A stretch of 64,000 bases of DNA from the NCBI RefSeq assembly GCF_004327355.1, contig NZ_QJUM01000029.1:1-64000 (forward strand), written 5' to 3'. How positions within the stretch are numbered: the first letter of the stretch is position 1; the number at the start of each line of letters is the position of its first letter. The notes beneath the pieces are model-generated. The model made no database searches. It was not told the DNA's origin and saw only the letters and a list, made by a program, of their open reading frames with translations. Below are positions 1 through 8,577 of the stretch, piece by piece. Origin of the DNA: Phytopseudomonas dryadis. GTDB taxonomy: Bacteria; Pseudomonadota; Gammaproteobacteria; Pseudomonadales; Pseudomonadaceae. Both the position numbers and the translations under genes were made by a program.

Positions 1-14
1 CAAACCGCTGTCAA
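1..14 (-). promoter_or_regulatory. Possible rRNA/tRNA-type promoter -35 leaving the window
   Basis: The minus strand reads GGTTGACAGCGGTTTG at the very edge. TTGACA (positions 9-14) is a perfect -35 hexamer pointing out of the window, in the same direction as tyrS. In PAO1 an rRNA operon follows tyrS, so an rrn promoter is the likely reading. The -10 lies outside the window and cannot be checked. The 217 bases between this and the tyrS stop hold no convincing ORF or T-tailed terminator. Confidence 0.4.
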
Positions 15-231
15 CCGCCTCATCACCACCTTCGATCCAACCCGATCGAGCCACCGACAGAACCACTCGAACCGCCCTGTCAGCGCCGGCGCATTCTACT
101 CGAATTCGCCGTCCGTGCAACCCTTATATTCCTCTAACCCTTTGTTTAACAATAGGTTTTCAGATCAGGCCGCGCCGGAAGTGGTGCGCATTATAGGCAA
201 CCTGATTCTCAGGTCAACGGTTATTTCAGGT

Positions 232-1431
232 TTATTGCGCTTTCAGCGTGATACGCGCAAACGCCTTCTTGCCGGCCTGGAAAACATGGGTCGCCCCCAG
301 TTTGCAGACGAATGCACGGTCGACCACCTCGCCATCGACGCGCACGCCACCGGAACCCAGCAGGTCACGGGCAACCGCCGCGTTCTTCACCAGCCCTGCC
401 TTATTAAGGAGGGCTGCAATCGGCATGTCCTCGGCAGAGGCAAGCTCGACCTCAGGCAGATCGTCCGGCAGCTCGCCGTCCTTCATGCGGTTACCGGCAG
501 AACGGTGCGCGGAGGCAGCCGCTTCTTCACCGTGAAAACGCGCCACGATCTCTTCGGCCAGCTTGATCTTGATGTCACGCGGATTGGCGCCAGCCTGGAC
601 ATCCTTCTTGAACTGCTCGATCTCCTCCATGGAGCGGAAACTGAGCAGTTCGAAGTAACGCCACATCAGGGCATCCGGCATCGACACCAGCTTGCTGTAC
701 ATGACGCCGGGCGCTTCCTGGATACCTATGTAGTTACCCAGCGACTTGGACATCTTCTTGACGCCGTCCAGCCCCTCGAGCAAGGGCATGGTGACGACGC
801 ACTGCGAGGCCTGCCCATAGGCACGCTGCAATTCGCGCCCCATCAACAGGTTGAATTTCTGATCGGTGCCACCGAGCTCCACATCCGCACGCAACGCCAC
901 GGAGTCGTAGCCCTGCACCAGCGGGTAGAGGAACTCATGGATGGCGATCGGCTGATTGCCAGTGTAGCGTTTGTCGAAATCGTCGCGCTCGAGCATGCGC
1001 GCCACGGTGTACTGCGAAGCCAGGCGAATGAAGTCGGCCGGCGTCAGCTTGTCCATCCAGGTGGAGTTGAAAGCGACCTCGGTCCTGGCCGGGTCCAGAA
1101 TCTTGAACACCTGGGTCTTGTAGGTCTCGGCGTTTTCCAGCACCTGCTCGCGGGTCAGCGGAGGCCGGGTGGCGCTCTTGCCGCTGGGGTCGCCGATCAT
1201 GCCGGTGAAGTCACCGATCAGGAACACCACCTGATGCCCCAGCTCCTGGAACTGGCGCAGCTTATTAATGAGCACGGTGTGACCGAGGTGCAGATCCGGC
1301 GCGGTCGGGTCGAAGCCGGCCTTGATACGCAGCGGCTCACCGCGCTTGAGCTTGTCGATCAGCTCGGACTCAACCAAAACCTCTTCCGCACCGCGCTTGA
1401 TCAGCGCCAGTTGCTCTTCAACCGACTTCAT
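232..1431 (-). CDS. tyrS: Tyrosyl-tRNA synthetase
   Basis: Cytoplasmic class I aminoacyl-tRNA synthetase that charges tRNA-Tyr with tyrosine. The 399-residue product begins MKSVEEQLALI and has the HIGH-like motif (HLGHTV, about residues 43-48), the KMSKS motif (KKMSKS followed by LGNYIG) and a C-terminal S4-like RNA-binding domain. The length and this start match the long Pseudomonas TyrS. An open frame extends 35 codons further upstream, but that part has no family similarity and was excluded. The Shine-Dalgarno before the chosen ATG is weak. The gene diverges from the M23 peptidase gene. Confidence 0.96.
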   Translation of the reverse strand: MKSVEEQLALIKRGAEEVLVESELIDKLKRGEPLRIKAGFDPTAPDLHLGHTVLINKLRQFQELGHQVVFLIGDFTGMIGDPSGKSATRPPLTREQVLENAETYKTQVFKILDPARTEVAFNSTWMDKLTPADFIRLASQYTVARMLERDDFDKRYTGNQPIAIHEFLYPLVQGYDSVALRADVELGGTDQKFNLLMGRELQRAYGQASQCVVTMPLLEGLDGVKKMSKSLGNYIGIQEAPGVMYSKLVSMPDALMWRYFELLSFRSMEEIEQFKKDVQAGANPRDIKIKLAEEIVARFHGEEAAASAHRSAGNRMKDGELPDDLPEVELASAEDMPIAALLNKAGLVKNAAVARDLLGSGGVRVDGEVVDRAFVCKLGATHVFQAGKKAFARITLKAQ

Positions 1432-1651
1432 AAAAGGACTCACGACCACCGAAAGCAAAAGGGAACCAACCATACAAGATCGTGGACAAATGACAAGTTT
1501 TGCCCAACATAAGATGGCACTGGAACCAACGGTCACCTTCAGGGTTGCTTCAGGCTGGATTTGGTTATATTTTATACAGTTACTGCATATTCATCAGTAT
1601 CTTCATCTTCAATAATTCCTTTTCATCTCTTCACTTTACAAAAGCAGCCCT
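1432..1651. promoter_or_regulatory. Divergent AT-rich promoter region of tyrS and the M23 peptidase gene
   Basis: This 220-base gap contains an unusually AT-rich stretch at about 1560-1640 with TATATT and TATACA hexamers suited to a -10 for the rightward gene. I could not pin a single -35/-10 pair or an operator. It is recorded as the shared intergenic promoter region. Confidence 0.35.
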
Positions 1652-3073
1652 ATGACCTCGACAACTAAAGCGCCGCCTCTGTACCCCAAAACCCACATTC
1701 TCGCAGCGAGCGGCGTGGCCGCCCTGCTAAGCCTGGCCCTCCTGGTGTTCCCCTCACGCGAAGTAGAAGCAAAGAAGACCTATCTCAACCTGGACATGGA
1801 CACGGGTGCCGAGCAGATCCAGCAGAATCTGCCCCCGCAACCGGAGCCCGCGGTAGAGGAACAGGATACTGCCGACTCGCCTTTCGCCCAGATAGAAGGC
1901 AACGCGGAGGACGGCATCAGCGCCGAACAGGAAAGTGCTCCGCAAGTCGCGGAACAGCCGCCAGTCGACCCCGGAAAGATGACCGTCAGCGTCGCCAATG
2001 GCGATACGTTGTCCACGGTGTTCAGCAAGGTCGGTCTCTCCGCCAACACGCTGCATGAAGTGCTCAACAGCAGCAAGGAGGCCAAGCAACTCAGCCGCCT
2101 CAAGGTCGGTCAGGAACTGCAGTTCCAGCTCACCGATGACGGCCAGCTGGAAAGCCTGCACAGCAAGCTCAGCGACCTGGAAAGCATCAGCCTGAGCAAA
2201 ACCGAGCAGGGTTATGAGTTCAAGCGCGAACTGGTCAAGCCCGACGTGCGCGACGCCTACGCCCACGGCGTGATCAACAGCTCGCTGTTCGTCTCGGCCA
2301 AGCATGCCGGCCTGTCGCACAACCTGACCATGGATCTGGCCAATATCTTCGGCTACGACATCGACTTCGCCATGGACATTCGCCAGGGCGACGAATTCGA
2401 GGTCATCTACCAGGAGAAGGTGGTCAACGACAAATCCGTCGGCACCGGCAACATTCTTTCCGCGCGCTTCACCAACCGCGGCAAGACCTATACCGCCGTG
2501 CGCTACACCGACAAGCAGGGCAACGTCAGCTACTACGATGCCGACGGCAACAGCATGCGCAAAGCCTTCATCCGCACGCCGGTGGATTTCGCGCGCATCA
2601 GCTCGCGCTTCTCCAACGGCCGCAAGCACCCGATCCTGAACAAGATCCGCGCCCACAAGGGTGTGGACTATGCCGCTCCGCGCGGCACCCCGATCAAGGC
2701 GGCCGGCGACGGCAAGGTGATACTGGCCGGGCGCAAGGGTGGCTACGGCAATACCGTGGTGCTGCAACACGGCAGCCGCTACCGCACGCTCTACGCCCAC
2801 ATGCAGGGGTTCGCCAAAGGCGTGCGCACCGGCAGCAACGTCAAGCAAGGCCAGATCATCGGCTATATCGGCACCACGGGCCTGTCCACCGGCCCGCACC
2901 TGCACTACGAGTTCCAGGTCAATGGTACCCATGTGGATCCGCTGAGCCAGAAACTGCCCATGTCCGATCCGATCGCCCGTCAGGAAAAACAACGTTTCCT
3001 GCAGATGAGCAAGCCGCTGATGGCGCGCATGGATCAGGAAAAAGCCACCATGCTCGCGCTGAACAAGCGTTAA
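1652..3073 (+). CDS. M23 family murein DD-endopeptidase with LysM/OapA-like domain
   Basis: Envelope peptidoglycan hydrolase of the MepM type, expected to cut peptide crosslinks in the periplasm. The 473-residue product has an N-terminal hydrophobic anchor or signal (about 15-34), a Pro/Glu-rich linker, a LysM/OapA-like domain starting near residue 110 (VANGDTLSTVFSKVG) and a C-terminal M23 domain. The zinc ligands are visible: H335 and D339 in HKGVD and the HLH motif at 416-418. It corresponds to PA0667. anmK starts four bases after the stop, so a shared transcript coupling murein hydrolysis to muropeptide recycling is likely. Confidence 0.93.
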   Translation: MTSTTKAPPLYPKTHILAASGVAALLSLALLVFPSREVEAKKTYLNLDMDTGAEQIQQNLPPQPEPAVEEQDTADSPFAQIEGNAEDGISAEQESAPQVAEQPPVDPGKMTVSVANGDTLSTVFSKVGLSANTLHEVLNSSKEAKQLSRLKVGQELQFQLTDDGQLESLHSKLSDLESISLSKTEQGYEFKRELVKPDVRDAYAHGVINSSLFVSAKHAGLSHNLTMDLANIFGYDIDFAMDIRQGDEFEVIYQEKVVNDKSVGTGNILSARFTNRGKTYTAVRYTDKQGNVSYYDADGNSMRKAFIRTPVDFARISSRFSNGRKHPILNKIRAHKGVDYAAPRGTPIKAAGDGKVILAGRKGGYGNTVVLQHGSRYRTLYAHMQGFAKGVRTGSNVKQGQIIGYIGTTGLSTGPHLHYEFQVNGTHVDPLSQKLPMSDPIARQEKQRFLQMSKPLMARMDQEKATMLALNKR

Positions 3074-3077
3074 GCCG

Positions 3078-4166
3078 ATGCTCTACCTTGGTGTGATGTC
3101 CGGCACCAGCCTCGATGGGCTGGACATCGCCCTCATCGAACAAGGCGAGCACACCAGGCTGCTCGCCCATCACTACCAAGCCCTCCCCGATTCGCTCCGC
3201 GCAAAGTTGCTGGCTCTCTGCAGCTCTGGCCCGGACGAACTCGCGCGGGCCGCCATCGCCGAGCAGCAATGGGCACAACTGGTCGCCGACGGCGTGCACA
3301 GCCTGTTGGCCGAACAGAATCTGCAGCCGCAAGCCATCCACGCCATCGGCAGCCACGGCCAGACGGTGCGCCATGAGCCAGCCCGTGGCTTCACCATCCA
3401 GATCGGCAACCCGGCGCTGCTGGCCGAACTCACCGGCATCTGCGTCGTGGCCGATTTCCGCCGCCGCGACGTCGCGGCCGGAGGCCAGGGCGCGCCCCTG
3501 GTGCCAGCCTTCCATGAAGCGCTGTTCGCCGCCCCCGGAAGCAAGCGGGCGATACTCAACGTAGGGGGATTCAGCAATCTCAGCCTGCTGGAAACGGGCA
3601 AGCCCGCCCGCGGCTTCGACTGTGGCCCGGGCAACGTGCTGATGGACGCCTGGATCCAGCGGGAGCGTGGCAAGCCCTATGACCGCGATGGCGCGTGGGC
3701 GGCCAGTGGCCAGCTATACCCGGCCCTGCTCCAGGCAATGCTGGGCGATCCGTTCTTCCAGACCAGTGGACCGAAAAGCACCGGCCGGGAGCTGTTCAAT
3801 CCGGGCTGGCTGCAACAGCACCTGGGCACGCTGCCGGCTCTTGCGGCCGAAGACGTGCAGGCCACCCTCCTCGAATTGACCGCCTCGAGCATCGTCGGCG
3901 CCTTGCGCCAGGCCCAGCCTGACTGCGAAGAACTGCTGATCTGCGGCGGCGGCGCTCATAACAAAGCGCTGGTCAGGCGTCTGCAGGCGTTGCTGCCGCA
4001 GACGCTGGTCGACAGCACCGAGCGCTACGGCGTGCCTCCGGACTGGGTAGAGGCCATGGCCTTCGCCTGGCTGGCCCATTGCTGCCTGAACGGAATTCCC
4101 GCCAATCGCCCCGAGGTTACCGGCGCCAAGGGCCTGCGGGTACTCGGGGCGATCTACCCAGCCTGA
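3078..4166 (+). CDS. anmK: Anhydro-N-acetylmuramic acid kinase
   Basis: Phosphorylates and hydrates 1,6-anhydro-MurNAc to MurNAc-6-phosphate in cytoplasmic cell-wall recycling. The 362-residue protein opens with the family signature LGVMSGTSLDGLDIAL and has the acetate/sugar kinase-fold ATP motifs NVGGFSNLS and CGGGAHNKALV. It lies four bases after the M23 peptidase stop and is followed by a clear bidirectional terminator. It also links functionally with ampD, 22 kb away in this window, which acts in the same recycling pathway. Confidence 0.96.
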   Translation: MLYLGVMSGTSLDGLDIALIEQGEHTRLLAHHYQALPDSLRAKLLALCSSGPDELARAAIAEQQWAQLVADGVHSLLAEQNLQPQAIHAIGSHGQTVRHEPARGFTIQIGNPALLAELTGICVVADFRRRDVAAGGQGAPLVPAFHEALFAAPGSKRAILNVGGFSNLSLLETGKPARGFDCGPGNVLMDAWIQRERGKPYDRDGAWAASGQLYPALLQAMLGDPFFQTSGPKSTGRELFNPGWLQQHLGTLPALAAEDVQATLLELTASSIVGALRQAQPDCEELLICGGGAHNKALVRRLQALLPQTLVDSTERYGVPPDWVEAMAFAWLAHCCLNGIPANRPEVTGAKGLRVLGAIYPA

Positions 4167-4180
4167 GTGCACGGACAATG

Positions 4181-4213
4181 AAAAACGCCGCGCAGAGGCG
4201 CGGCGTTTCTTTT
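4181..4213. terminator. Bidirectional intrinsic terminator between anmK and erpA
   Basis: Perfect GC hairpin AACGCCGCGC / GCGCGGCGTT with a four-base loop, flanked by an A-run on the left and TTTCTTTT on the right. It can end both the rightward anmK transcript and the leftward region. Confidence 0.85.
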
Positions 4214-4226
4214 CGGCGAACCCCGC

Positions 4227-4577
4227 TCAGATCGAGAACGACGAGCCGCAACCACAGGTGGTGGTGGCATTCGGGTTCTTGATCACGAAGCGCGACCCTT
4301 CCAGACCTTCCTGGTAATCCACTTCGGCACCGGCCAGGTACTGGAAACTCATCGGGTCGACGACCAGGCTGACGCCTTCACGTTCGACGATGGTATCGTC
4401 ATCGGCCACGTCTTCATCGAAGGTGAAGCCGTACTGGAATCCGGAACAGCCGCCCCCCGTGACGAACACACGCAGCTTGAGGCGCGGGTTGCCCTCTTCA
4501 TCGACCAGGCTCTTCACCTTGCTCGCCGCACCCTGCGTGAATTGCAAAGCTGTGGGGGTGAAGGTTTCGACGCTCAT
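4227..4577 (-). CDS. erpA: Iron-sulfur cluster insertion protein ErpA
   Basis: A-type Fe-S carrier that delivers clusters to apo-enzymes such as the isoprenoid enzymes IspG/IspH. The 116-residue protein has the three A-type cysteines: C44 in GGGCSGF and C108/C110 in TCGCGSSF. Its length matches ErpA. Gene order anmK/erpA as in PAO1 (PA0666/PA0665) supports the assignment. Transcription is leftward, away from the bactofilin and coiled-coil genes but on the same strand, so it may be the last gene of that unit. Confidence 0.95.
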   Translation of the reverse strand: MSVETFTPTALQFTQGAASKVKSLVDEEGNPRLKLRVFVTGGGCSGFQYGFTFDEDVADDDTIVEREGVSLVVDPMSFQYLAGAEVDYQEGLEGSRFVIKNPNATTTCGCGSSFSI

Positions 4578-4652
4578 GTTCTATCTCCCGGCGCCAGGCG
4601 CCATACTGCGTTGAGGCCCTGCATTATCCGCTTACCCTAGAAAAGCGGTCAA

Positions 4653-5063
4653 CTATTGTGCAGGGTCGATGCTCTCGGGCAGCTCCAACGGTCGCCGCTG
4701 ATCCTTGATCGGCCGCAGCCCGCCCTCTACCTGAGCGCCCATGGCCATTTCCATGAGAGCGTAGTAAAGGTTGCCCCGCACACGGGCACGGCTGCCCAGC
4801 TCCACGTGCTGACTGGCATAGACATCACCGATGATCTCGCCGTCGATGACAATATGGGGGGCGCGCACCTCACCTTCAACCAGCCCATCGACGCTGACGC
4901 GCACCAGGCCTTCTTCGGTGTGGATATCGCCCAGCACCCGGCCGTCGACCTGTACGGCCCCCTGAAACCCCAGATTCCCCCTGAACTCCGCCCCGGCCGC
5001 AATCAGACTGGTCTTGCCAGTGAAGCGCTGCAGGTCGGTCTTGCCCTTGCCTTTATTCCACAT
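4653..5063 (-). CDS. Bactofilin (polymer-forming cytoskeletal) family protein
   Basis: The 136-residue protein is dominated by the right-handed beta-helical bactofilin core (AAGAEFRGNLGFQGAVQVDGRVLGDI through RARVRGNLYY), with hydrophobic residues every few positions and flexible termini. Bactofilins form nucleotide-free filaments, often membrane-associated, that scaffold cell-shape or murein enzymes. It lies 15 bases downstream of a membrane coiled-coil gene on the same strand, suggesting that the two act together. A role in envelope organisation is inferred from the family and from the murein genes nearby. Confidence 0.88.
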   Translation of the reverse strand: MWNKGKGKTDLQRFTGKTSLIAAGAEFRGNLGFQGAVQVDGRVLGDIHTEEGLVRVSVDGLVEGEVRAPHIVIDGEIIGDVYASQHVELGSRARVRGNLYYALMEMAMGAQVEGGLRPIKDQRRPLELPESIDPAQ

Positions 5064-5078
5064 TGAAAACCGTCACTT

Positions 5079-5804
5079 TTAGTCGATCCATTTGAATACA
5101 CGCTCAACCGGTTTTTCGCCCTCGACCTCGGCTCGCACACGCACCTGCTCGGGTTCGAACCCCCGGGGTAGCTGCAACTCGCCCAATCGACCACCCTCGG
5201 GAATCGCCTGGAAGTGCTTGAAGGCGAAGGCGATCGCCGCTTCGCTGGAGTCTTCGGGCAGGTCGCTGGTGAGCCGCGCCAACGGCAGGATCGCGGCCGC
5301 CTTGTCCTGACGCCCCTCCAGCAGCACCTGCAAACGCCCTTGCAGCGGCTTGTCATCCTTGCCGACCCGGCTCAACAGCAGTTTGTAGCGAAAACGCTGC
5401 GCCTGGTCGGTGCGCTGGAGTTCGAAGGTACGGATAAGCAGCCCTTCGCTACGGCTGTCCGGCGCCAGCACACCCTTGTAGAACGCCAGATCCTGCTGTT
5501 GCTTGAATATCTGCTCTTCCAGCAGCTTGATGGTCAACCGGCTCTGCTCGTTGGCCTGCTGAGCCAGCGTCGCGCCACTGCCGACCACCGCCAGACGCTG
5601 ACGCAGCTCATCGAGTTCGCGCACCTGCTCGTCGAGTCGATCCTGCAGGGGCTGGATATCGCTCAGTTGCGCCTGGAGTTGCTTGCCCTGCCACCAGACG
5701 CCCAGGTAGAAGGCCGCCGGCGCCGCCATCAGCAGGAGCACCAGCATCACGCGAAGCCGTCGCTCCTGGGCGCGATTGCTGGGGCGAACTTCCCAGCCCG
5801 ACAT
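5079..5804 (-). CDS. Single-span membrane coiled-coil protein (DUF6776-like)
   Basis: The 241-residue protein has one N-terminal transmembrane helix (about residues 19-38, MLVLLLMAAPAAFYLGVW), a coiled coil (about 43-105) and a C-terminal beta-rich domain. It matches the uncharacterised protein found next to the bactofilin gene in Pseudomonas (PA0663-like). The topology, with helix first and the coiled coil in the periplasm, resembles divisome or murein accessory proteins, but no function is established. It is probably cotranscribed with the bactofilin gene 15 bases downstream. Confidence 0.75.
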   Translation of the reverse strand: MSGWEVRPSNRAQERRLRVMLVLLLMAAPAAFYLGVWWQGKQLQAQLSDIQPLQDRLDEQVRELDELRQRLAVVGSGATLAQQANEQSRLTIKLLEEQIFKQQQDLAFYKGVLAPDSRSEGLLIRTFELQRTDQAQRFRYKLLLSRVGKDDKPLQGRLQVLLEGRQDKAAAILPLARLTSDLPEDSSEAAIAFAFKHFQAIPEGGRLGELQLPRGFEPEQVRVRAEVEGEKPVERVFKWID

Positions 5805-6016
5805 CAGTACGCAACAGCCACGCGAAACGAGCCCGGACAGGCGCCATGAGCGTGCCTGGGAGCATGACCGATTGCGCTGGAAAGCATCAGGCGCCTCATG
5901 GGAACTGGGGTAGGTGTCGAATCATAAAGCCGCATCCGCCTGCGGCCAACCGTCTTGATGACGAAAGGAGAAGCACGCCCTACTATCGACGCACCTAAAA
6001 CTTCAGAGGTACCGGC
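5805..6016. promoter_or_regulatory. Divergent intergenic region at the expected argC position
   Basis: These 212 bases lie between the coiled-coil gene and hemJ. There is a small hairpin, GCCGCA/TGCGGC at 5929-5946, with no T-run, and no coding potential in any frame resembling N-acetyl-glutamyl-phosphate reductase. In PAO1 argC (PA0662) occupies this place. Confidence 0.4.
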
Positions 6017-6442
6017 ATGCTCTACCCATGGATCAAAGCCCTGCATATCGTCGCCATGGTCTGCTGGTTCGCCGGACTGTTCTATCTTCCACGGCTGTTC
6101 GTCTATCACGTCATGAGCGAGGACGAGCCCAGCCGGGCACGCTTCTGCGTCATGGAGCGCAAGCTGTACCGCGGCATCATGACACCGGCCATGATCGCCA
6201 CCCTGGCGCTGGGTATCTGGCTGCTGTTCATGGCGCCCGGCTGGCTGAGCCAGGGCTGGATGCACGCCAAGCTGACCCTGGTCGTGCTACTGGTCGGCTA
6301 TCACCACGTCTGCGGGGCGATGCGCAAACGCTTGGCGCGGGGCGAGAACAACCGTGGCCATGTGTTCTATCGTTGGTTCAATGAAGTACCGGTGCTCATG
6401 CTGCTCGCCATCGTCGTGCTGGTGGTCGTCAAACCCTTCTGA
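6017..6442 (+). CDS. hemJ: Protoporphyrinogen IX oxidase HemJ (UPF0093)
   Basis: Integral membrane heme-biosynthesis enzyme that oxidises protoporphyrinogen IX to protoporphyrin IX. The 141-residue protein has four hydrophobic segments. The conserved family residues are present: a histidine in the first helix (H10, in WIKALHIVAMVCWFAG) and a lysine in WMHAKLTL (K85). Its position matches PA0661. The downstream nitronate-monooxygenase-like gene starts 29 bases later and probably shares the transcript. Confidence 0.88.
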   Translation: MLYPWIKALHIVAMVCWFAGLFYLPRLFVYHVMSEDEPSRARFCVMERKLYRGIMTPAMIATLALGIWLLFMAPGWLSQGWMHAKLTLVVLLVGYHHVCGAMRKRLARGENNRGHVFYRWFNEVPVLMLLAIVVLVVVKPF

Positions 6443-6470
6443 CCTCAATCAATCCTGCTCAGGTGCCGCC

Positions 6471-7418
6471 ATGTCTCTGCCCGTCCTGCTGGAAAATCGC
6501 CTGCGACTGCCCCTGGTGGTGGCGCCCATGTTTCTGGTGTCCAACCCCCGGTTGGTCACGGCCTGCTGCAATGGCGGCGTGGTCGGCAGCTTCCCCGCGC
6601 TCAACCAACGCGACGGCAGCGGCTTCAGTGCCTGGCTGGATGAAATCGGCGACGGCCTGACGGCGGGCAGCGCCCCCTACGCCGTCAACCTCATCGTCCA
6701 CGCCAGCAACCCGCGCCTGGAAAAGGATCTGGCGATCTGTGCGGCCCATCGCGTCCCCATCGTCATCACCAGCCTGGGCGCGGTGAAGGAGGTCGTGGAT
6801 GCCGTGCACAGCTACGGCGGCCTGGTGTTGCATGACGTCACCACTCGCCGGCACGCGGAAAAAGCCGCTGAAGCGGGCGTCGACGGCCTGATCGCCGTGG
6901 CCGCCGGAGCGGGAGGGCATGCCGGCACCTGGAGCCCCTTCGCCCTGGTCGCGGAGATCCGCCAGTTCTTCGACAAGACCCTGCTGTTGGCCGGCTGCCT
7001 CAACCACGGCCATGAAATACTCGCGGCGCAACTGCTCGGCGCCGACCTGGCCTACATGGGCACGCGCTTTATCGCCACCCGTGAAAACGCTGCCGCCGCG
7101 GACTACAAGCAGATGATTCTCGAGGCCCACGCCGCCGATATCGTGCATACCCCGGCCGTGTCCGGCGTCCCGGCCAGCTTCATGCGCCAGAGCCTGGAGC
7201 GCGCCGGCTACGACATGCAACAACTGCGCAGCAAAAGCGCGCAGGACGGCGGCGAGAAACTGAAACCGCTGGATGACGAGGCCAAGGCCTGGAAGACCGT
7301 ATGGTCAGCCGGCCAGGGGGTCGGCGGCATCGACGACCTGCCATCGGTGAGCGAACTGATCGAGCGCCTGGATGGCGAATATCGAGCCGCGCTGACGCGC
7401 GTACAGGCTCAGCGCTAA
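6471..7418 (+). CDS. NAD(P)H-dependent flavin oxidoreductase (nitronate monooxygenase family)
   Basis: FMN-dependent TIM-barrel enzyme of the 2-nitropropane dioxygenase family, probably oxidising propionate-3-nitronate or related nitronates. The ATG at 6471 gives 315 residues beginning MSLPVLLENRLRLPLVVAPM, the usual start of this family. A longer frame beginning at 6354 overlaps hemJ and was discarded. The phosphate-binding GGHAG and the AGCLNHGHEI...GTRFIATRE segments are intact. It corresponds to PA0660. The physiological substrate cannot be told from sequence. Confidence 0.85.
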   Translation: MSLPVLLENRLRLPLVVAPMFLVSNPRLVTACCNGGVVGSFPALNQRDGSGFSAWLDEIGDGLTAGSAPYAVNLIVHASNPRLEKDLAICAAHRVPIVITSLGAVKEVVDAVHSYGGLVLHDVTTRRHAEKAAEAGVDGLIAVAAGAGGHAGTWSPFALVAEIRQFFDKTLLLAGCLNHGHEILAAQLLGADLAYMGTRFIATRENAAAADYKQMILEAHAADIVHTPAVSGVPASFMRQSLERAGYDMQQLRSKSAQDGGEKLKPLDDEAKAWKTVWSAGQGVGGIDDLPSVSELIERLDGEYRAALTRVQAQR

Positions 7419-7534
7419 CCTGCGAACGAGCACTCGGTTACGCGCAAAATTATCCGCCGACCACTTGTTCGCCCCCTGTCGGCGGGATAGGGTCTGTGCG
7501 AGAAAATCCCGCCCGCGCTGACAAGGATGCACGC

Positions 7535-8536
7535 ATGACACCTCCTCGCTTCAAGATCGTGTTCGACGGGGCGCTGATGCCCGATGCGTCACTGGAGACG
7601 ACCAAGGACAATCTGGCGCGCCTGTTCAAGAGCGACCGTACGCGCATCGAGACCCTGTTCGGCAGTGGCCCGATCGCCATCAAGCGCGACTTGCTCGAAG
7701 CCGAAGCCGATCAGTACCTCGCCGCCCTGCAGCGTGCCGGTGCCCGGGCCCGCAAGGAGCCCGACCTGGTGGCGGCCCTGAGCCTGGTGGAAACCGACGA
7801 GCAACTGGCCGCCAAGGCCCAGCCCGATGCTGTTCCGCAGCCCATGGTCTGCCCGAAATGCGGGCACCAGCAGGACAAGGCCGCCGAATGCTCGGCCTGC
7901 GGCGTGATCATCGACAAGTACCTGGCTCGCCAGGCGCTGCTGGGCGAAAGCGCAGCAGCGCAACCTGCCGCTCCGCCCCCCGTCAGCGCGGTCGAAACGC
8001 CCTACGCTCCGCCTCGCGCCAAGGTCGACGCCAGCCAGGACGAAGTCGGCCCGCTCAAGGTCCTGTCGTTCAATGGCCGCATCGGCCGCCTGCGCTACCT
8101 GGCCTGGTCACTGGTGCTGATGATCGCCTTCGTGATCCTCGGTGCCGTGCTCTCGGCGGTGGCCACGCTGTCCGAAACCCTCGGGGGCGCGCTGTTGTTC
8201 GTCGCCGTCGTCGGCATGCTGGTCGTCACCCTGCAGATCGGCGTACAACGCCTGCACGACATGGGCTGGAGCGGCTGGCTCTGGCTGCTCAACCTGGTGC
8301 CGATCGTCAACAGCGTGTTCTGGCTGCTGATGCTGGTGGTGCCCGGCACCCTGGGCGCCAACCGTTTCGGCCCGCAGCCGCCGGCGAACAGTCTGGCGGT
8401 CAACCTGCTCGCCGGCCTGTTTCTGCTGCTGATCATCGCCGGCCTGCTGGTACTGTTGCTCGGCGGCTTCGCCGCACTGGCGGTGTTCGGCCTGTTCTTC
8501 GAGCAGTTGGCGGATCTCGACACGCTGCGCTCCTAG
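7535..8536 (+). CDS. DUF805 membrane protein with zinc ribbon
   Basis: The 333-residue protein starts at the ATG at 7535, preceded by AAGGA. A longer frame from 7301 overlaps the previous gene and was not used. The layout is a small N-terminal domain also seen in other Pseudomonas proteins (RFKIVFDGALMPDAS, residues 1-75), a zinc ribbon with two CxxC pairs (CPKCGHQ...CSACG, about 108-126), a Pro/Ala linker, then a DUF805 domain (FNGRIGRLRY) with three or four membrane helices. Equivalent to PA0659. Function unknown. Confidence 0.78.
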   Translation: MTPPRFKIVFDGALMPDASLETTKDNLARLFKSDRTRIETLFGSGPIAIKRDLLEAEADQYLAALQRAGARARKEPDLVAALSLVETDEQLAAKAQPDAVPQPMVCPKCGHQQDKAAECSACGVIIDKYLARQALLGESAAAQPAAPPPVSAVETPYAPPRAKVDASQDEVGPLKVLSFNGRIGRLRYLAWSLVLMIAFVILGAVLSAVATLSETLGGALLFVAVVGMLVVTLQIGVQRLHDMGWSGWLWLLNLVPIVNSVFWLLMLVVPGTLGANRFGPQPPANSLAVNLLAGLFLLLIIAGLLVLLLGGFAALAVFGLFFEQLADLDTLRS

Positions 8537-8577
8537 GCTTTGGCCCCATAATGAGCAGAGCCCCCTGAGGAGATTCC

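Noticed and set aside
115..1512. 465-residue open frame opposite tyrS
   Set aside because: tyrS is unmistakable on the minus strand; the antisense frame has no recognisable domain.
5150..5172. tRNA T-arm-like GGTTCGAACCCCCGG
   Set aside because: It lies within a well-supported coding gene and has no cloverleaf partners.
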